Source: Glossina fuscipes (Eukaryota; Arthropoda; Insecta; Diptera; Glossinidae). From it: 64,000 nucleotides of DNA. Positions 24,628-36,415 of the stretch are shown in pieces. How positions within the stretch are numbered: the stretch's first letter is position 1; the number at the start of each line of letters is the position of its first letter. The stretch spans positions 7,407,998-7,471,997 of the forward strand of contig NW_023998414.1 of NCBI RefSeq assembly GCF_014805625.2, given 5' to 3'. The notes under the pieces are model-generated. The model was not told where the DNA came from, did not search any database, and saw nothing but the letters and a program-made list of their open reading frames with translations. The position numbers and the translations under genes were made by a program.

Positions 24628-24660
<33 letters not shown>

Positions 24661-24837
24661 ATATAATCAATAATCAACTTGAGACATTTTCTTTTATCAA
24701 AAGAATCGGATGAGACATTTTATGTATCTGCTTTAGCTTGTCTGTATGTCAGCGTCTTTGACGGCGCGCTTATGTACTCTTTGCCATCAACCTATCTATC
24801 GATCACAATTTTGGAAATGTTTTCATTGCATTCGTAG
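20070..24837. other. intergenic or intronic, no gene seen
   Basis: Holds simple repeats: poly-A at 22,180-22,200, (TA)n near 23,075-23,092 and 24,631-24,658, GTTT repeats at 23,531-23,554. A small four-unit 10-bp tandem array at 23,373-23,412 is listed separately. A 27-codon ORF with a leader-like start, MFLLSLFLLYWISVSLNQF, lies at about 20,809-20,892; nothing else supports it. Confidence 0.5.
23373..23412 (+). repeat. 10-bp minisatellite, four units
   Basis: Four near-identical units TGCTCTGGG/TGTTCTGGG/TATTCTGGG-type, head to tail. It is strikingly G/C-richer than the surroundings. Confidence 0.8.
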
Positions 24838-25259
24838 ACTAACCGGGAAATATTTGACGCCAAATACCAAATCCTATCGAGAAGGTTTCGAATAAGACAA
24901 TTTCTCAAAAGCAACATTACTAACAACAATAAACTCCGATTAGAAAAGAATCTGATATACGAAAATAATTTTCAAATTTTTCATAACTTTCGAAGCAACT
25001 CGTTGAAGAGGCGTGAAAAGTACTGTGAAAGTTGTGATCATTGTCTGAAGTCCATTCCGTCCCGTATAGACATACTTACGAAAAATAAGCCGTCATGTGT
25101 CAATAAAGCTCAAGTACATTTCATATACTATCTCAAGCTTGGATCACACAAAAGTGCATTCTTCGGACCCCTGCTCACATACGAGGATTCTACACACAAA
25201 ATAAGCCAAGGCGAAGGAAAGCATAACTCGCCCTGGATGACACGCATTACTCTTTCTAA
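24838..25259 (+). CDS. candidate exon of an unidentified gene
   Basis: A 422-nt open stretch that begins exactly at a strong acceptor (TTTTCATTGCATTCGTAG at 24,820-24,837) and ends at a possible donor CTAA|GTAACA. If the donor is not used, the frame stops one codon later (TAA 25,261-25,263). The 140 residues are basic and mixed in composition: TNREIFDAKYQILSRRFRIR at the start; a cysteine cluster YCESCDHCLKS in the middle; FFGPLLTYEDSTHKISQGEG near the end. No in-frame methionine occurs before the C-terminal part, so it would be an internal or terminal exon. I recognise no family. An open frame this long is uncommon by chance in such A/T-rich DNA, but not impossible. A mariner relic lies 280 bp downstream and does not overlap it. 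Confidence 0.4.
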
Positions 25260-25536
25260 GTAACACTCATTCAATTGCTGACTTATTGTCTGTTCCAGCC
25301 GGGATTCTATTTCTAATGCGATAACTAAAGAACTCGATTCCTTCGCATAGGTAGCGAAAAATGATCAGTTATGTTATTGATACCAAAATTTACATTCTGT
25401 CCTAAGAGATGGGAGAAGTAATCTTTCGCGCAGTGCTCGCACATCATATATATATAGTGATTTTATCGATTTTCATTAAATCTATGACGCAATGATTTCT
25501 GCATGCCTGAATAACATGAAACGCCCTATTACGGAA

Positions 25537-25747
25537 GATGAGTCTTGAGTCTATCCATACGTTCCGAAAACAAGCGACCATTGCAGCTAGTACTAACTCG
25601 TCCCAATGTCCGTCAACACGCCAGTTCATGTTGAAAATTTTCTTCGATTATCGCGATATTCTGCATGCTGGATTTCTTCGATCAGCTCGAAGCAAGCGAA
25701 GCGAAGACATAAGCAAAGTGTTTTCATTTTATAAACTTATTTTTTGA
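25537..25747 (+). mobile_element. mariner transposase relic (catalytic domain)
   Basis: Reads D-E-S-stop-V-Y-P-Y at 25,537: the first catalytic block of mariner (DE[ST]WVY) with the tryptophan turned into TGA. About 100 bp on, in the neighbouring frame, comes FMLKIFFDYRDILHAGFL, the second catalytic aspartate block (FFDxxGxxHxEFL). The frame change shows at least one indel. The third acidic block is not visible. The element is long dead. Confidence 0.8.
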
Positions 25748-26494
25748 TCATTATAAATATTTATTAAACTATATTCAAACTTGATGTAGAGCATAAAGCT
25801 GCAGAGCATAAAGACTAACAAAAAAAAAAAAAAAAAAAAAATAACAAGTCAGTCCTTTGTTGCTCACTACCTCAGGTAAATAATGAGTATACCAAAGTTA
25901 ATGGATGTTTAAAATTAATTATATACAGGTGGCCTAAGGTATTCGCTTGTAAGTTGTTCTGCTTTTATTGGTTTTGTTTCCCTTTTTGCTCGCGGAAGTA
26001 AAAGAAATAAAAGGGAACGTGTAGTGAATGCAAGAAAACACAAAAAAAAAAATAAAAAACAAAATAAATAAATAAATAAAAAAAAAAATGAAGCATGAAA
26101 GAAAAAGAAGACGATATTCAAAATAATGCTCAATAGAAAATGCGTTAAAATTTTATAGATGGGCACACCCGACTATTAGATACTCTCCATAAGAATCTCG
26201 ATATGGGAAGGGACTCTTTTTTAATTCAAAAATTGAGACCGAGCTTTAAAATATTAATTCAAATATTTCGGATCAACTTTCATTATAAAAAATCATCTTT
26301 TCTGAGATCTTACAAAGATAGAGAGAGAGAGAGAGAGAGATAATTTATTATATTAAAGTGTTCCCCTTCACCCAAGATTTGCCGAGAAAAACAACTACTT
26401 TTCTGTAAATAGGGCATTATATGGGAGGTGATAAAACAAAATGCTTTAATCCAATCCTTTTTCAATAGGTTTCGTCCTTGGTTCTTGGCTTTTC

Positions 26495-26680
26495 CGCAAG
26501 AGTAGCCGGGTGAAGCACGACTTTGTTCATAGCTATTGTGAATGTTCAATCGGTGATGACAGCATACTTACCGATTGAACGCGCCGATCCAGTGGGCTGC
26601 TGCCACCTCCCTATATCTTTCCCTTCCTTTTTCTTTCCGGCCGTTATCGTGTTGCACGAATAGGAGTCATCTAAGGGTCG
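26495..26680 (+). mobile_element. SINE-like dispersed repeat, copy 1
   Basis: Shares with 56,700-56,900 the order: TAGCTATTGTGAATGTTCA, ATCGGTGATG, then GGGCTGCTGCCACCTCCCTA and a TTTCCCTTCCTTTTTC pyrimidine stretch, followed by an A-rich end near 26,690. It is diverged from the second copy by about a quarter of bases by eye. The part after the shared block is locally G/C-rich. Confidence 0.5.
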
Positions 26681-26754
26681 GTCTTTAAAAAAAATAAAAA
26701 ATAAAAAAATACTTCAGTTTTAGGCTGAGAACAAAAATAAATGGCCATTAGGCG

Positions 26755-26905
26755 TAAGACGGACAAGCAGGTTTAATCAATTCGTCAAATTATTCTGTAT
26801 TGATTTGTATAATAAAGAATGGGTTTACCGCAAGTCCTTCTGGATGTTACGTACATCATCTCAAACTTAATACATCTCGTATCGAAAATAGTGTAAGGTA
26901 TGATG
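26755..26905 (-). repeat. dispersed repeat family A, copy 2
   Basis: Minus-strand reading: CATACCTTACACTATTTTCG, then GTATTAAGTTTGAGATGATG, CCAGAAGGACTTGCGG, CTTTATTATACAAATCAATA and CTGCTTGTCCGTC. It shares all the 5' landmarks of family A. The minus-strand open frame at 26,785-26,982 is a by-product. Confidence 0.65.
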
Positions 26906-28324
26906 CAAAAAGCGAAACTGGGAAAAACAAGTAAACCGCGTACACTCATCTTGGGGCGAATCAATGATTTGCACCGATTCAAACCAACACGTAAAAATTG
27001 TAAAGTGTGTTATAAGCTTAAGCGCGTTATTTAACCGATCACCGCAAACTATTTGTATAGAGTCTTATATAATTATCTGCTATGAATTGTAATCTTTACT
27101 TATTACGGGGGTGTGCTTATGGTATGATCATATTCACACTTACTACACGTAACACTTTGCATAGTGCGTGTACCGATAAATTATTTATCATATTTTGGAT
27201 CAATATTTACTGCGTATTCTATGTTGCGACATTTTACTTATGGTGCACGCTGTACCTAGTTTCAAGTTCATTGATTAACTAAATTGCGCCTTTCCTTTTC
27301 TATATCTTTGAACATTTCAAGGAGAGGCGCCGTAACGAGTCGACAGATTGGCGGATATGATTAAATATTAGGCAAATCAATAAAATCAAAAATTTATGTA
27401 GACTGCGGTGCGTATACTTGACTGCTATAAATGAAAGAACAGATCTCTGGATAATTTGATAATTTGTGGGTGGATTCAAGATGAAGTCTAACACTTTGTC
27501 AGCTGACGATTCGATTACGATCAGTGTCTAAGAGAAGTGAAATTTCTCCGTATGCTCTCTTCTAATGAAAAAACTCCCTGCGCAACTGATTTCCTATAAG
27601 TGTGAGAGACATGTGCTGGAAACGGCACTATTACGATTTTCTGTTACTCGTCCTTTTGCAGTGAGATGACGAGAATCGGCCATGAAAAGTTCATATGACT
27701 TGAGAAAGTTGAACGTTTTTTCTTGAAGTTCTCTTGCAAAGTGCAATAAAGCCTTACGATGACATGTACTGGAAAGTCTTGAAAAGCATGGCCCAAAGGA
27801 TACAATTACTGTTATTATTACTATTAATGCAGCTGAAGACATAAGCGCTAAGATTAAAGTCTTAAAGCACTAGCACTTAAAGCTTGATCGCACTTGAGAT
27901 TTGATATCACGTCCATTGCGTTGGTAGTCGAGATCCTTTAATTTGCTCGGCCACTCTGGCATATCATATTTATTTTAATAATGTCTTCTTGGCAAAATGT
28001 TAAAATATCGATAAAATTTTGAACAATTTTGGAGACTTTTCGAACTTATATAAGATGCTAGAGACGATACGTTAGAATTTTGGTTTGTTTGCTTATGGTA
28101 TTTTCTACATACTATGCGTTTATCTGCGGCTTGCAATTCAAAAAATATATATGCTAGACTTGATGCTTTTTTTTATTTTTTTTTGCAGGATTCCAGCAAT
28201 AGGTAGACAGACGGCCATACAGACATGGTTTAGTTAAAGCAGATTCTTCAATTCCTTGAATACGTACATGTACATAGATGCCTGCATACATGCCCATGTA
28301 CATATACATATATATATATATATA

Positions 28325-28366
<42 letters not shown>

Positions 28367-28480
28367 TATATAAATGCACTTGATTGGTATTCATTCACCC
28401 ATTGTTTGATTGTAGGTATGAAAATAAAAAACAATTCGCACAGAAAAATTTAAACAAAAAAAGAGAAGAAGTGAAAAAAT
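26906..28480. other. intergenic, no gene seen
   Basis: No recognisable exon. A TA-rich microsatellite with an embedded CTCTCT motif occupies 28,306-28,362. Confidence 0.5.
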
Positions 28481-28725
28481 TGTTGTTGAGCATGGCCCGC
28501 CATTAAATACCCTACATCAATTCGTTTAATATGGCGGATCATGTAATGACTTTTCAAAATATAGCGATCGAACCGTTTACAATAAAATATTTTAAAAGTT
28601 GGACAAGCGGACAAGCAAGCTTAGATCGAGTCAGAAAGTGAATCTGAGTCTATTTCAAATCCTTTTTGGGACTATGTACATCCGCACAAGGTTAGTGTAC
28701 CTTTGTTTAACACAAGTGGTGCGGG
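28480..28725 (-). repeat. dispersed repeat family A, copy 3
   Basis: Minus strand: CCCGCACCACTTGTG near 28,720, then GATTTGAAATAGACTCAG, TCGATCTAAGCTTGCTTGTC with CCGCTTGTCC, then after a gap ATTTTGAAAAGTCATTACAT. It is nearly full length and shares GAAATAGACTCAG with copy 8 (38,865-39,125). Confidence 0.65.
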
Positions 28726-29144
28726 GTGGAAACATGTAATTTCATCCATTTGCATTTATTTTAAAATCTTTGCTATTGTTATGCTTTCGAGCATTGCGAG
28801 CAACTGACACGTGAACATAAATAAAAACAAAAATAAAAACAAAAACAAAAATGCCTCATAAATCATATACAAAGTTTCCTATTTTTTTGCTCTCGTTTTT
28901 TTTTTTTTTTTTTTTTTTGGTTCGCATGTTTAAATGCAAACTCATCTTCAATTTTTATGCATACAATTATCTGTAATTAATGTTTTTGCAAGCCAACCAC
29001 CGGACGTCGATGAGATTTGCAAAATCGCTTGCAACGCTTTGTAACGTATATGTACGTATGTAAACAGGCTGCTGCAAGCCTTATTAGGTGTTAAATATTC
29101 TTGAATGGATTCTATCGTGAATCCATTTGTCCGCCATATCTACC

Positions 29145-29445
29145 TAATTATACTCTACACCGTTTGTGGTCCAGGGTATATTAAGTTTGTGCGGACCATC
29201 TCTTAGTATTAGCTTATCTGCGCATTTGTCCGTTTGTCCATCTAACGACTGTCATGTAATTTGTATTCAACTTATAGGTCGTAATTTTTAAGATTTGGTA
29301 TATATGAGTTGCTCTGGAAGCTATTAAAAATGGTTCGGATCCCTCCAGTTTTTCGGCCACTCTTCATATAACGTCTTATTTGGAAAATTTCTCCGGCATT
29401 TTTGGAACCTCCATTCACATGACCGTTCCTACGAAAACTGATTCA
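29145..29445 (+). repeat. dispersed repeat family A, copy 4
   Basis: Plus strand: TATACTCTACACCGTTTGTG, GGTATATTAAGTTTGTGCGG, TTGTCCGTTTGTCCATC, ATGTAATTTGTATTCAACTT, AATGGTTCGGATCCC and CGTCTTATTTGGAAA. Full set of landmarks. Confidence 0.7.
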
Positions 29446-31119
29446 TTACATGGTAAGAAGAAGGTTGATTTTCAGTAAAAATTACTTCGTAGCAATAAAT
29501 TGAGAAGCAAATCAACTTTTCGGATACCGCTTCATAGAATGATTTTCAGGAAATGTAAATCGTTACAGGCCCTTAAGTGTTAATGTTTTATGAGGAAAAC
29601 TTGTTCTGTTGAAAGGAAATTGACATAAACATTAAGCGGATCATCACTTTTAAAGCATATGGGTCTATTTCTTGGATCTTATTCGATGTGAGAATTCTCA
29701 TCAAGAGCTATCCCTTCACAAGGGTAGGGAATTTGGATCATATAGATCTAACATATAAAGGGGATAACATCAAACGTAAGCCATTACGTGGAGAGAAAGT
29801 GAAATTTCTAGTTTTCTATCAACGAAACTGAAAATTAATAACATTTTTAGGAAGTAAATTAAGTTTATTAAATTTGAGTGACGTCATATGATGTTCTGGG
29901 TATTCGCCAACATTCAGGCATTCATGAAGAGAATGCCTTTAATGTATTGTTAGCGAAACGACTAAATAACTGCACTACACGAAACGGTGACCTTGTCCGA
30001 AAATAACGTTCTTACTTGTTTTTCCACGATCCGTTCATCTATTTGCAATCAATCATGATTATGAGCTCAAAGGTTTATTTAGAAGAAAAAATTTCGTTCC
30101 AATTAAGTCAAGTTCGTAATGGATTTCTAATTAAATCGGTTCAGCGATAGTATTCGTCGTTTGCCTGAATTATGGCTTCAGTAACTTAAGCTTGTTGTAG
30201 AGCTTCAAGTTGGAGTTAAAATTTTTCCTTAAGAACAGTTTTAGGTCAAGTTGGGATGGCAAAGTCCACAACTACGTAAACTTATATACACGCTTTCCTA
30301 TAAACTGATAGGTAGCGTGAAATTTTCTTCATACTACATATCGTAACCGATAGGGTGTTTATCAGTCTTTGGAGAATACAGTCACGACGACAACAGTATG
30401 GCTTGATATAAACTATCGATCTACAAGATACGATATACGACTTTTGAACTTGACACGATCTTGACATATTGCTTACATTTGCATTTGATGATAAATCACA
30501 GAGGGCTTATAAGATGCGATCTACGAAGTCAATGAAGATTTCCACGTATGGGGAAATTATACGTTTTACACAAATTGTTGCTGAACATTCAGTAATAAAT
30601 TCGATCTAAGAGGAGTTTAAGTAATCTGTGTCCGTCCTCTCAGTTACCTTTAAGTGGTTTAAGGTGGTGTTGAAAACGAACAAATTTCATGGGATATTAA
30701 TTTAAGAGACCAAAGTTAGAACAAGAATTCCTCGATCGTTTCTAAAATAAGGCGTCCAGGCGTTCTCGCTAAAGAATTAAATTAATTATAAGAATTTATT
30801 TATTTATTTATTTTTTTTTTTGGGAGATCTAAAAAATCACCAAATCGAAAAAATGCTAGATTTTCTTGGAATTTTCTCTTCAGTAGCCATTGAAATTTTC
30901 CTTTGCACAATTTTTATTTACATTAAAGTAAATTAATTTTTATTTCTATGTAAAATTTTTCGTAGCTGGGATTTTGAAACGTTAACCGTAATATCCATGC
31001 ATATGCATCGCGCTTTTCACTATGAGTTCTCGCGGCTGGGTGAACCGAATACAACAGCTAAAGTGTAAGCGGCATCCAACAGGATAATGTAACAAAATCG
31101 ATTTGATTTTTATATCCTA
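29446..31119. other. intergenic, no gene seen
   Basis: No exon or element recognised; moderate A/T richness and a poly-T at 30,810-30,821. Confidence 0.5.
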
Positions 31120-31435
31120 CGCCGCTTGTAGTGCAAGGCTATATTAAATTTGTGCGAATGTATGTAGCAGGCAGAAGGGCTGGAGATAGATACATCTTTT
31201 ATTACACCCATCGATTCAGAATCATTTTTGAATCGCTCTAAGCTTGCATGTCCATCTGTCTGTCCATCGTGTTTCAACTTATATTCAACCTGTAGGCCGA
31301 AATTCTTTAGCTATTTTGATGAAATTTGGTAGACTGATGTGTTTTGAACCCCAAGAACGAAAGCTTTTGAAAATGGTTCGGATCGGAAGATTTTTTAGAA
31401 TGCCTTACTTTGAAATATCGTTTCATGAATAATTG
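31120..31435 (+). repeat. dispersed repeat family A, copy 5
   Basis: Full-length copy. Landmarks: ATCCTACGCCGCTTGTAGTG, TATATTAAATTTGTGCGAAT, TTTTATTACACCCATCGATT, CAGAATCATTTTTGAATCG, GTCTGTCCATCGTG, TTGATGAAATTTGGTAGAC, AAATGGTTCGGATCGG and TTACTTTGAAATATCGTTTC with ATGAAT. Confidence 0.8.
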
Positions 31436-32154
31436 ATAAGCGGGGAGAGGCGGGACGTGGTAGCGCAATCTTTTTTGTATGCTTTCGAGAAGCTTTAAAC
31501 TAAGCCGATAATAAATAAATAAACATAAAAGTTTTTCAATCAATAAAGAGAAAGCAAAACATCAGAGCATCTGAGAGAAAGAGAGGTTTAATCAGAGATT
31601 TCCTTACACGATTGAAGTTTTTCTTCTTTGATTTTTATTTTTAATCAGCCAATTAATCTTATGATTGAGCAATTTGAACCTCAAAGCAAATCAATGAGTA
31701 AAAGAAAAAATTGTTTCTGTGTGTAAGCCATGTAATCAGTCCCACAAAAAGTTGTTCACTTAATCGACTGACCCTTTATGAAAAGCTGCTGTAAACAAAT
31801 ATATAAACAACATTATGATGATATAAGAAAGCGCTATGAGGATTTCTTACTCTTACTCACGCACTACTTATTGACCTTCTTTTGAAGAAATGAGTCGTAC
31901 TTAGATATATTTAGTTGAATTTTTTTTTTTTTTTTTTTTTGGCCACCGCTGCTTCTATTTGTATAGGAAACATATACATATATATATAAGTTGCTGGTCA
32001 AATAAACAGAAAAAAGAAAAAAAAAACAGGATTGTTTAGGGACACCAAGTGGTAGTAACATTCCCCAGCAGGTGCGATTTCAAAGCAACAAAAAAACGCA
32101 CGGTTTTCATAATATCTTGTATTTAGGTTAGGAATGTCAACAACGTTTTACATT

Positions 32155-32345
32155 GCTTGTAGTAAAGGGAGTACTAAATTTGTACGAATATATTCAACAA
32201 CCAGAAAACTTATGACGGATCACCTATTTTTTATAACGTTACACTCTCAATCATTTCACGAGTTGATTTAAAATTGCTTGTCTCTCTGTCTGTGTGTCCT
32301 TCTATTTCTATAGGTTGGAGTTTGTCACGTTTAAGGACTGACCCT
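32155..32345 (+). repeat. dispersed repeat family A, copy 6 (partial)
   Basis: Has the 5' half: TGCTTGTAGTAAAGGGAGTA, AAATTTGTACGAATATATTC, then ATTGCTTGTCTCTCTGTCTG. The 3' half is missing or too decayed to read. Confidence 0.55.
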
Positions 32346-33640
32346 TTCAAAAAAAAACACACAATTATTTTTATTCCAAATATTCTAAGCCACTCCAAAT
32401 TATAATACTTACGTCAGGCCATTGCTCCCGACTCTTTGCATTGCAATCATCTAAAAGGTTTTGAATATCCATTTTATACTTCGCAAGATCGGTGCTATAG
32501 TCAGCCTTGGATATTCAATGCTTTTCGATTGCTTTAGGGCTGAACAACAGACCTTGTTCTACGCTAGTCTTCGCCATCGTATCGTACAGCTTTTGTTCAG
32601 AATATTGCGAATGTAACAAATATAAGACCAAACATTAGCAAATTTTCATGTGTCTTTCCTTTTGTTTATGTCATCACGCTGAATATCAACTCAGTATTCG
32701 TTAGCAACTTCCACGTCATGTGTACCGTTTTCGGTACATGGGAAATGCATATTTTGAAATAAAGATGTAATGATATTTACAATAGTAATTGAGACGTGTA
32801 TCGATTGTATTGCACGCCATGAACCAAAATGTATGTTTCTTCTCATAAACATAAAAAATTTCACAGCTTGCACCGAAAAGGGTTCATGCGGGAAGGAAAT
32901 TACACCTAGTCATAAGTGGCTTGCCTCAAAAACGATATAGTGCTGCAGTATTCCATGATCATAGAATGGGATAAAATAAATTTATTTTTTGCCTTTTTTG
33001 CACCTCGAAATACGCATAAGGGATTTCATAAAGTATGTATACATATATGTAAATTGTTAAGCAGCGCAATAGTTTGAATGCATATAATCCAGCGCCTATC
33101 AGCAGTAGGCCTCCTTGGCGTCTATTATTGGCACATTGGATCCTTTTATTATATATTCATTCGTGCGCCATCTACCCACAATTACATTATATAACTGAGG
33201 TAAGGTATTCCGATCGATTAACAGATTGACGAATCGTTGTGCATCAGCCAAGAGGTTAGTTAGTTGGTGATGTTCAAAACTTTCCACCGATACGTATATG
33301 ACGTCATAAGTTCTTAATGCATATGCATATAAAATGAATGATGAATTAATTCTATTGTATCGATTAAAGAGCTTATGAATGAATGAGTTTGATAGGGAAC
33401 AACATGGAATTGTTGTAAATCATCTGCAATGTTTTTTATTTAAAATTTATGCATTTATTGCATTTACCTTTAACAAAGAGACATTTTCTTGGTAACCAAG
33501 AATGTTTGCTTAATGCACTCATGGACTTCCTACTTGTGGCAGTTGAGAAGACTGAATTAATATGACTTCGGGTCAGAAGGAATGATAAATGAATAGAAAA
33601 GAAAAGGAACCGTTTTCATTGTGTGTAAACGATTTATATT

Positions 33641-34021
33641 TCATAAGTTTTTTTCTTTTTTTTTTTCACGTCTGCAAAAAAAGCCTTTGTTCTCTTCAAT
33701 GTTTTTTCGCTTAGCGAAATTACAATTTTCACGCATATCAAGCGTGTCATCGTGCTTGCGAAGCTTAAACGTATACGCAGGGCAACTTTGTTTATTGTAA
33801 GCGTGATCGAAGTAAAGCCTTGCAACAAATTTAATTGTCCGTCCATCTGCTATAAATTGCCTTACAATAAGCGTGATTTTAGAAAGTCGTAAAATTTCAT
33901 CTGGACTCTCGACATCGAATAATGGAATCGACGATCTTGTAAGGTAAATGGATGCGATAGTCATTATCGCTAGTAAAATTAAATTTAGCAATCCATGCTT
34001 TTTAATTAATTTATTATTCAT
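33641..34021 (-). CDS. candidate small secreted-protein ORF B, unknown family
   Basis: 126 codons from ATG to stop on the minus strand. It opens with MNNKLIKKHGLLNLILLAIM and TIASIYLTRSS, a plausible signal peptide (basic n-region, hydrophobic core). The mature part is charged (IPLFDVESPDEILRLSKITL, IVRQFIADGRTIKFVARLYF) and has three cysteines: Cys in KQSCPAY, ENCNF and FFCRR. The lysine-rich end comes from a poly-T stretch in the plus strand. The start context is poor and an overlapping frame is also open for 70 codons, so chance is a real alternative. No family recognised. It lies 368 bp downstream of a second ORF of similar style on the same strand. Confidence 0.28.
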   Translation of the reverse strand: MNNKLIKKHGLLNLILLAIMTIASIYLTRSSIPLFDVESPDEILRLSKITLIVRQFIADGRTIKFVARLYFDHAYNKQSCPAYTFKLRKHDDTLDMRENCNFAKRKNIEENKGFFCRREKKKEKNL

Positions 34022-34389
34022 ATATCATTACTATCCGCTATCCGTCTGGGATGGCGTCATCTTCAGGCTGTAGGTCATAGATACTACTCAAAATTCGTCT
34101 TTGTGTCATTAGAGTTTTTTTTTTTCTCTTGTTTTCTTCTTCAATCCTTCTTTAATGGTTAATTTTCTTTTCGTTTCAATGAAACACATTTTCTTTCATC
34201 ATAAAATGCACTAACTGTTTTTATAGACATTGCTACGGAAAAAGTTATTATTACTATTTTCTTTCAAGCGGACATAATGTAAACTTGTAAGCAAGTAATG
34301 CCGTCATTGCTGTCATCAGTACTGCACTTGACGTCATAGATATTATTTCCTAAGTTAACTAAGCAGAGATATCAAAGCACTTGATTATA

Positions 34390-34599
34390 TTAAGCTATAG
34401 CTTTAAATTGACGTGATTGACGAGCTAAAGTGGCGTTAAAATAATTATGTTGTTTTTGTGTAAAGTGTGCAATAACAGTACATGCGAAAGGAAATTTATA
34501 ATCAGCAAATATTTTAGTTTCTACTATATAAGGAGCCATAACAACAATAGCGACAACAAAAATAAGTACAACTTGAGAAATAATTAAATGAAAAATCAT
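34390..34599 (-). CDS. candidate small secreted-peptide ORF A, unknown family
   Basis: 69 codons on the minus strand: MIFHLIISQVVLIFVVAIVV is a strong leader or membrane segment, followed by MAPYIVETKIFADYKFPFAC and a basic end RQSRQFKAIA. An A at -3 of the ATG is favourable. Only one cysteine. It resembles ORF B (33,641-34,021) faintly: both have F/I-x-A-D-x-x about 20 residues after the leader and an H...K-Q stretch further on. It could equally be a chance ORF in A/T-rich DNA. Confidence 0.25.
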   Translation of the reverse strand: MIFHLIISQVVLIFVVAIVVMAPYIVETKIFADYKFPFACTVIAHFTQKQHNYFNATLARQSRQFKAIA

Positions 34600-36034
34600 T
34601 ATTATTAAGAGGAAATGGAATGAATTTTATCACAATATGAAATGTGATCTAATCGAGGCATTTTAAAGATGGATTTGTTTATACCAAGCGCGTTAAAAAT
34701 GCTATAATTTTTTCCTTTTTTTTCCGCTTTGTGTTACTATTCGCTCGTGTAAAGGGATAAAAGTGTAGGGGAACGTCCGAAAAATGGAAATAAAATCATG
34801 AGGTAAAATAAACGCTATGCTATATTTCCCATCAATTTTGAAGGTCAACCATCGAAAAAACTAAAACTACAATATCAATAAATTTAATCTGCCCTCAAAA
34901 GATAAAATTCGTTAGTTGGGGGAGATGCCTCAAAAAGAGCCGGTTATGTATAACAGGACTGATAATTGATGATAGCAGTACAAGAAATCGGTCAATAAGT
35001 CCCGAGATTGACACATAGATATCGTCTCTCGTCCAATTCGAAATTCAGTGAAGCCATGCGTCCGTTCACGAACGAACCAATAGCTTACTGCCTAAGCTAT
35101 TGTTTTAAAACTGCGGACCCTTTTGTTCGAAGCTCTGGATTTGATCTGAAATATCTATGACGACTACCAGGTAAATCCAGATATCAAGAGGTCTGTATAT
35201 ATGAATTCCGGTTTATATAGTAAGTAAGCTTTAATGCTGTCAAATTAAATTAAATAAAACTTATTTTAAAAGATATACGAAATAAAATGTCTACGATTCC
35301 ATATACTATACCATGCTAGCTCAAAATAGCAGAGCATGCAGAAGCTAGTAGAGGGTTTAAAATAATTCGACCCAAACGTTACGAATTCATTTCTTTCCAT
35401 TTTCACATTTTTATTCGTTTACATATATATATATATATATATAAATATAATTATTAATAATATAATTATAGGAGATCGCATTTGATAGATATTAATTACA
35501 TAAGTTGATGCTGTGTTGTGTTTTTGGAGTCAATCATTTTATGAAAATGTTAGGCTTAGTATGGCTAAAAGCGTCTCATGAATTCAATTAAAAACTAATT
35601 CGATTTTCGCGTCATCCGCGCCAGTGCGCTATTCATTTAAATAATGCATAAAAATTGATTTAAGATATGAAAAATTAAATGGAAAATTAGTGTCAATTAG
35701 TATAAAGTTAAAGAACGTACTTCTATAGGGATCAAAGGGCGCATCACAACAAAAAATGATTTGAACTTTTCCTTGCACGGATTGATTTGTTTATTTTTTG
35801 GCCGCCTTTTAAATATGAGAGTTACATTTTAAAAGCGTCTTTCAGGCTCGCCAGTAATCATATTAAAATCTTATCATTCGAGTGACATTTGTCTTTGCTT
35901 CATTGGTATTCCTCAGTATTATTATCTGATGCAAAAGTGGATCCCTCTCACCTGAACCGATTCATATGTATATACATATTCCTTGATTTACATTGTGTTC
36001 GCCTATTATTATACTATTGAATAACATCTTGTGA
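34600..36034. other. intergenic, no gene seen
   Basis: A short (TA)n run at 35,421-35,445; otherwise unremarkable. Confidence 0.5.
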
Positions 36035-36415
36035 TACAAATGAGTCTGAAAAGTCTGCCCTTAACATATAAAGAGAAATCACTGTGGTGGGCATCGGCCC
36101 GCCGTCCTTCAGTTATTCATATCATAACCTTTAAAATAGGCCGTTGTATGAAAAGTGGTCGAAAAAGTGATAAATATCCGATCCGAACTATGTCATGTTT
36201 CATCACAACTACCTCAAAAATTTCTGGTCTGACTTGATGCACACAAGAATACAAGGTGGACAGACAAGCTTAAATCGATTCAGACATATCGACAGATTGC
36301 TCACGATCGAAATAATAAAAGATGGGTCGCACTCAAGTCTTTCGGGATGTTAAACGCATGCGTACGTCTTAACTTAAGATACCTATAAGATACGACCAGT
36401 GGTTTAGGGTATAAA
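36035..36415 (-). repeat. dispersed repeat family A, copy 7
   Basis: Minus strand: TATACCCTAAACCACTGGTC, CCGAAAGACTTGAGTGCGAC, CATCTTTTATTATTTCGATC, ATCGATTTAAGCTTGTCTGT, GTTCGGATCGGATATTTATC and GGCCTATTTTAAAGGT. The plus-strand open frame at 36,031-36,237 lies inside it and is not a gene. Confidence 0.75.

Noticed and set aside
33099..33419. A minus-strand stretch open for 106 codons (with LTNLLADAQRFVNLLIDRN) and protein-like composition.
   Set aside because: It lacks an ATG, has no clear acceptor at its start, and part of it (33,160-33,230) resembles the 5' end of family A repeats; kept only as a possibility.
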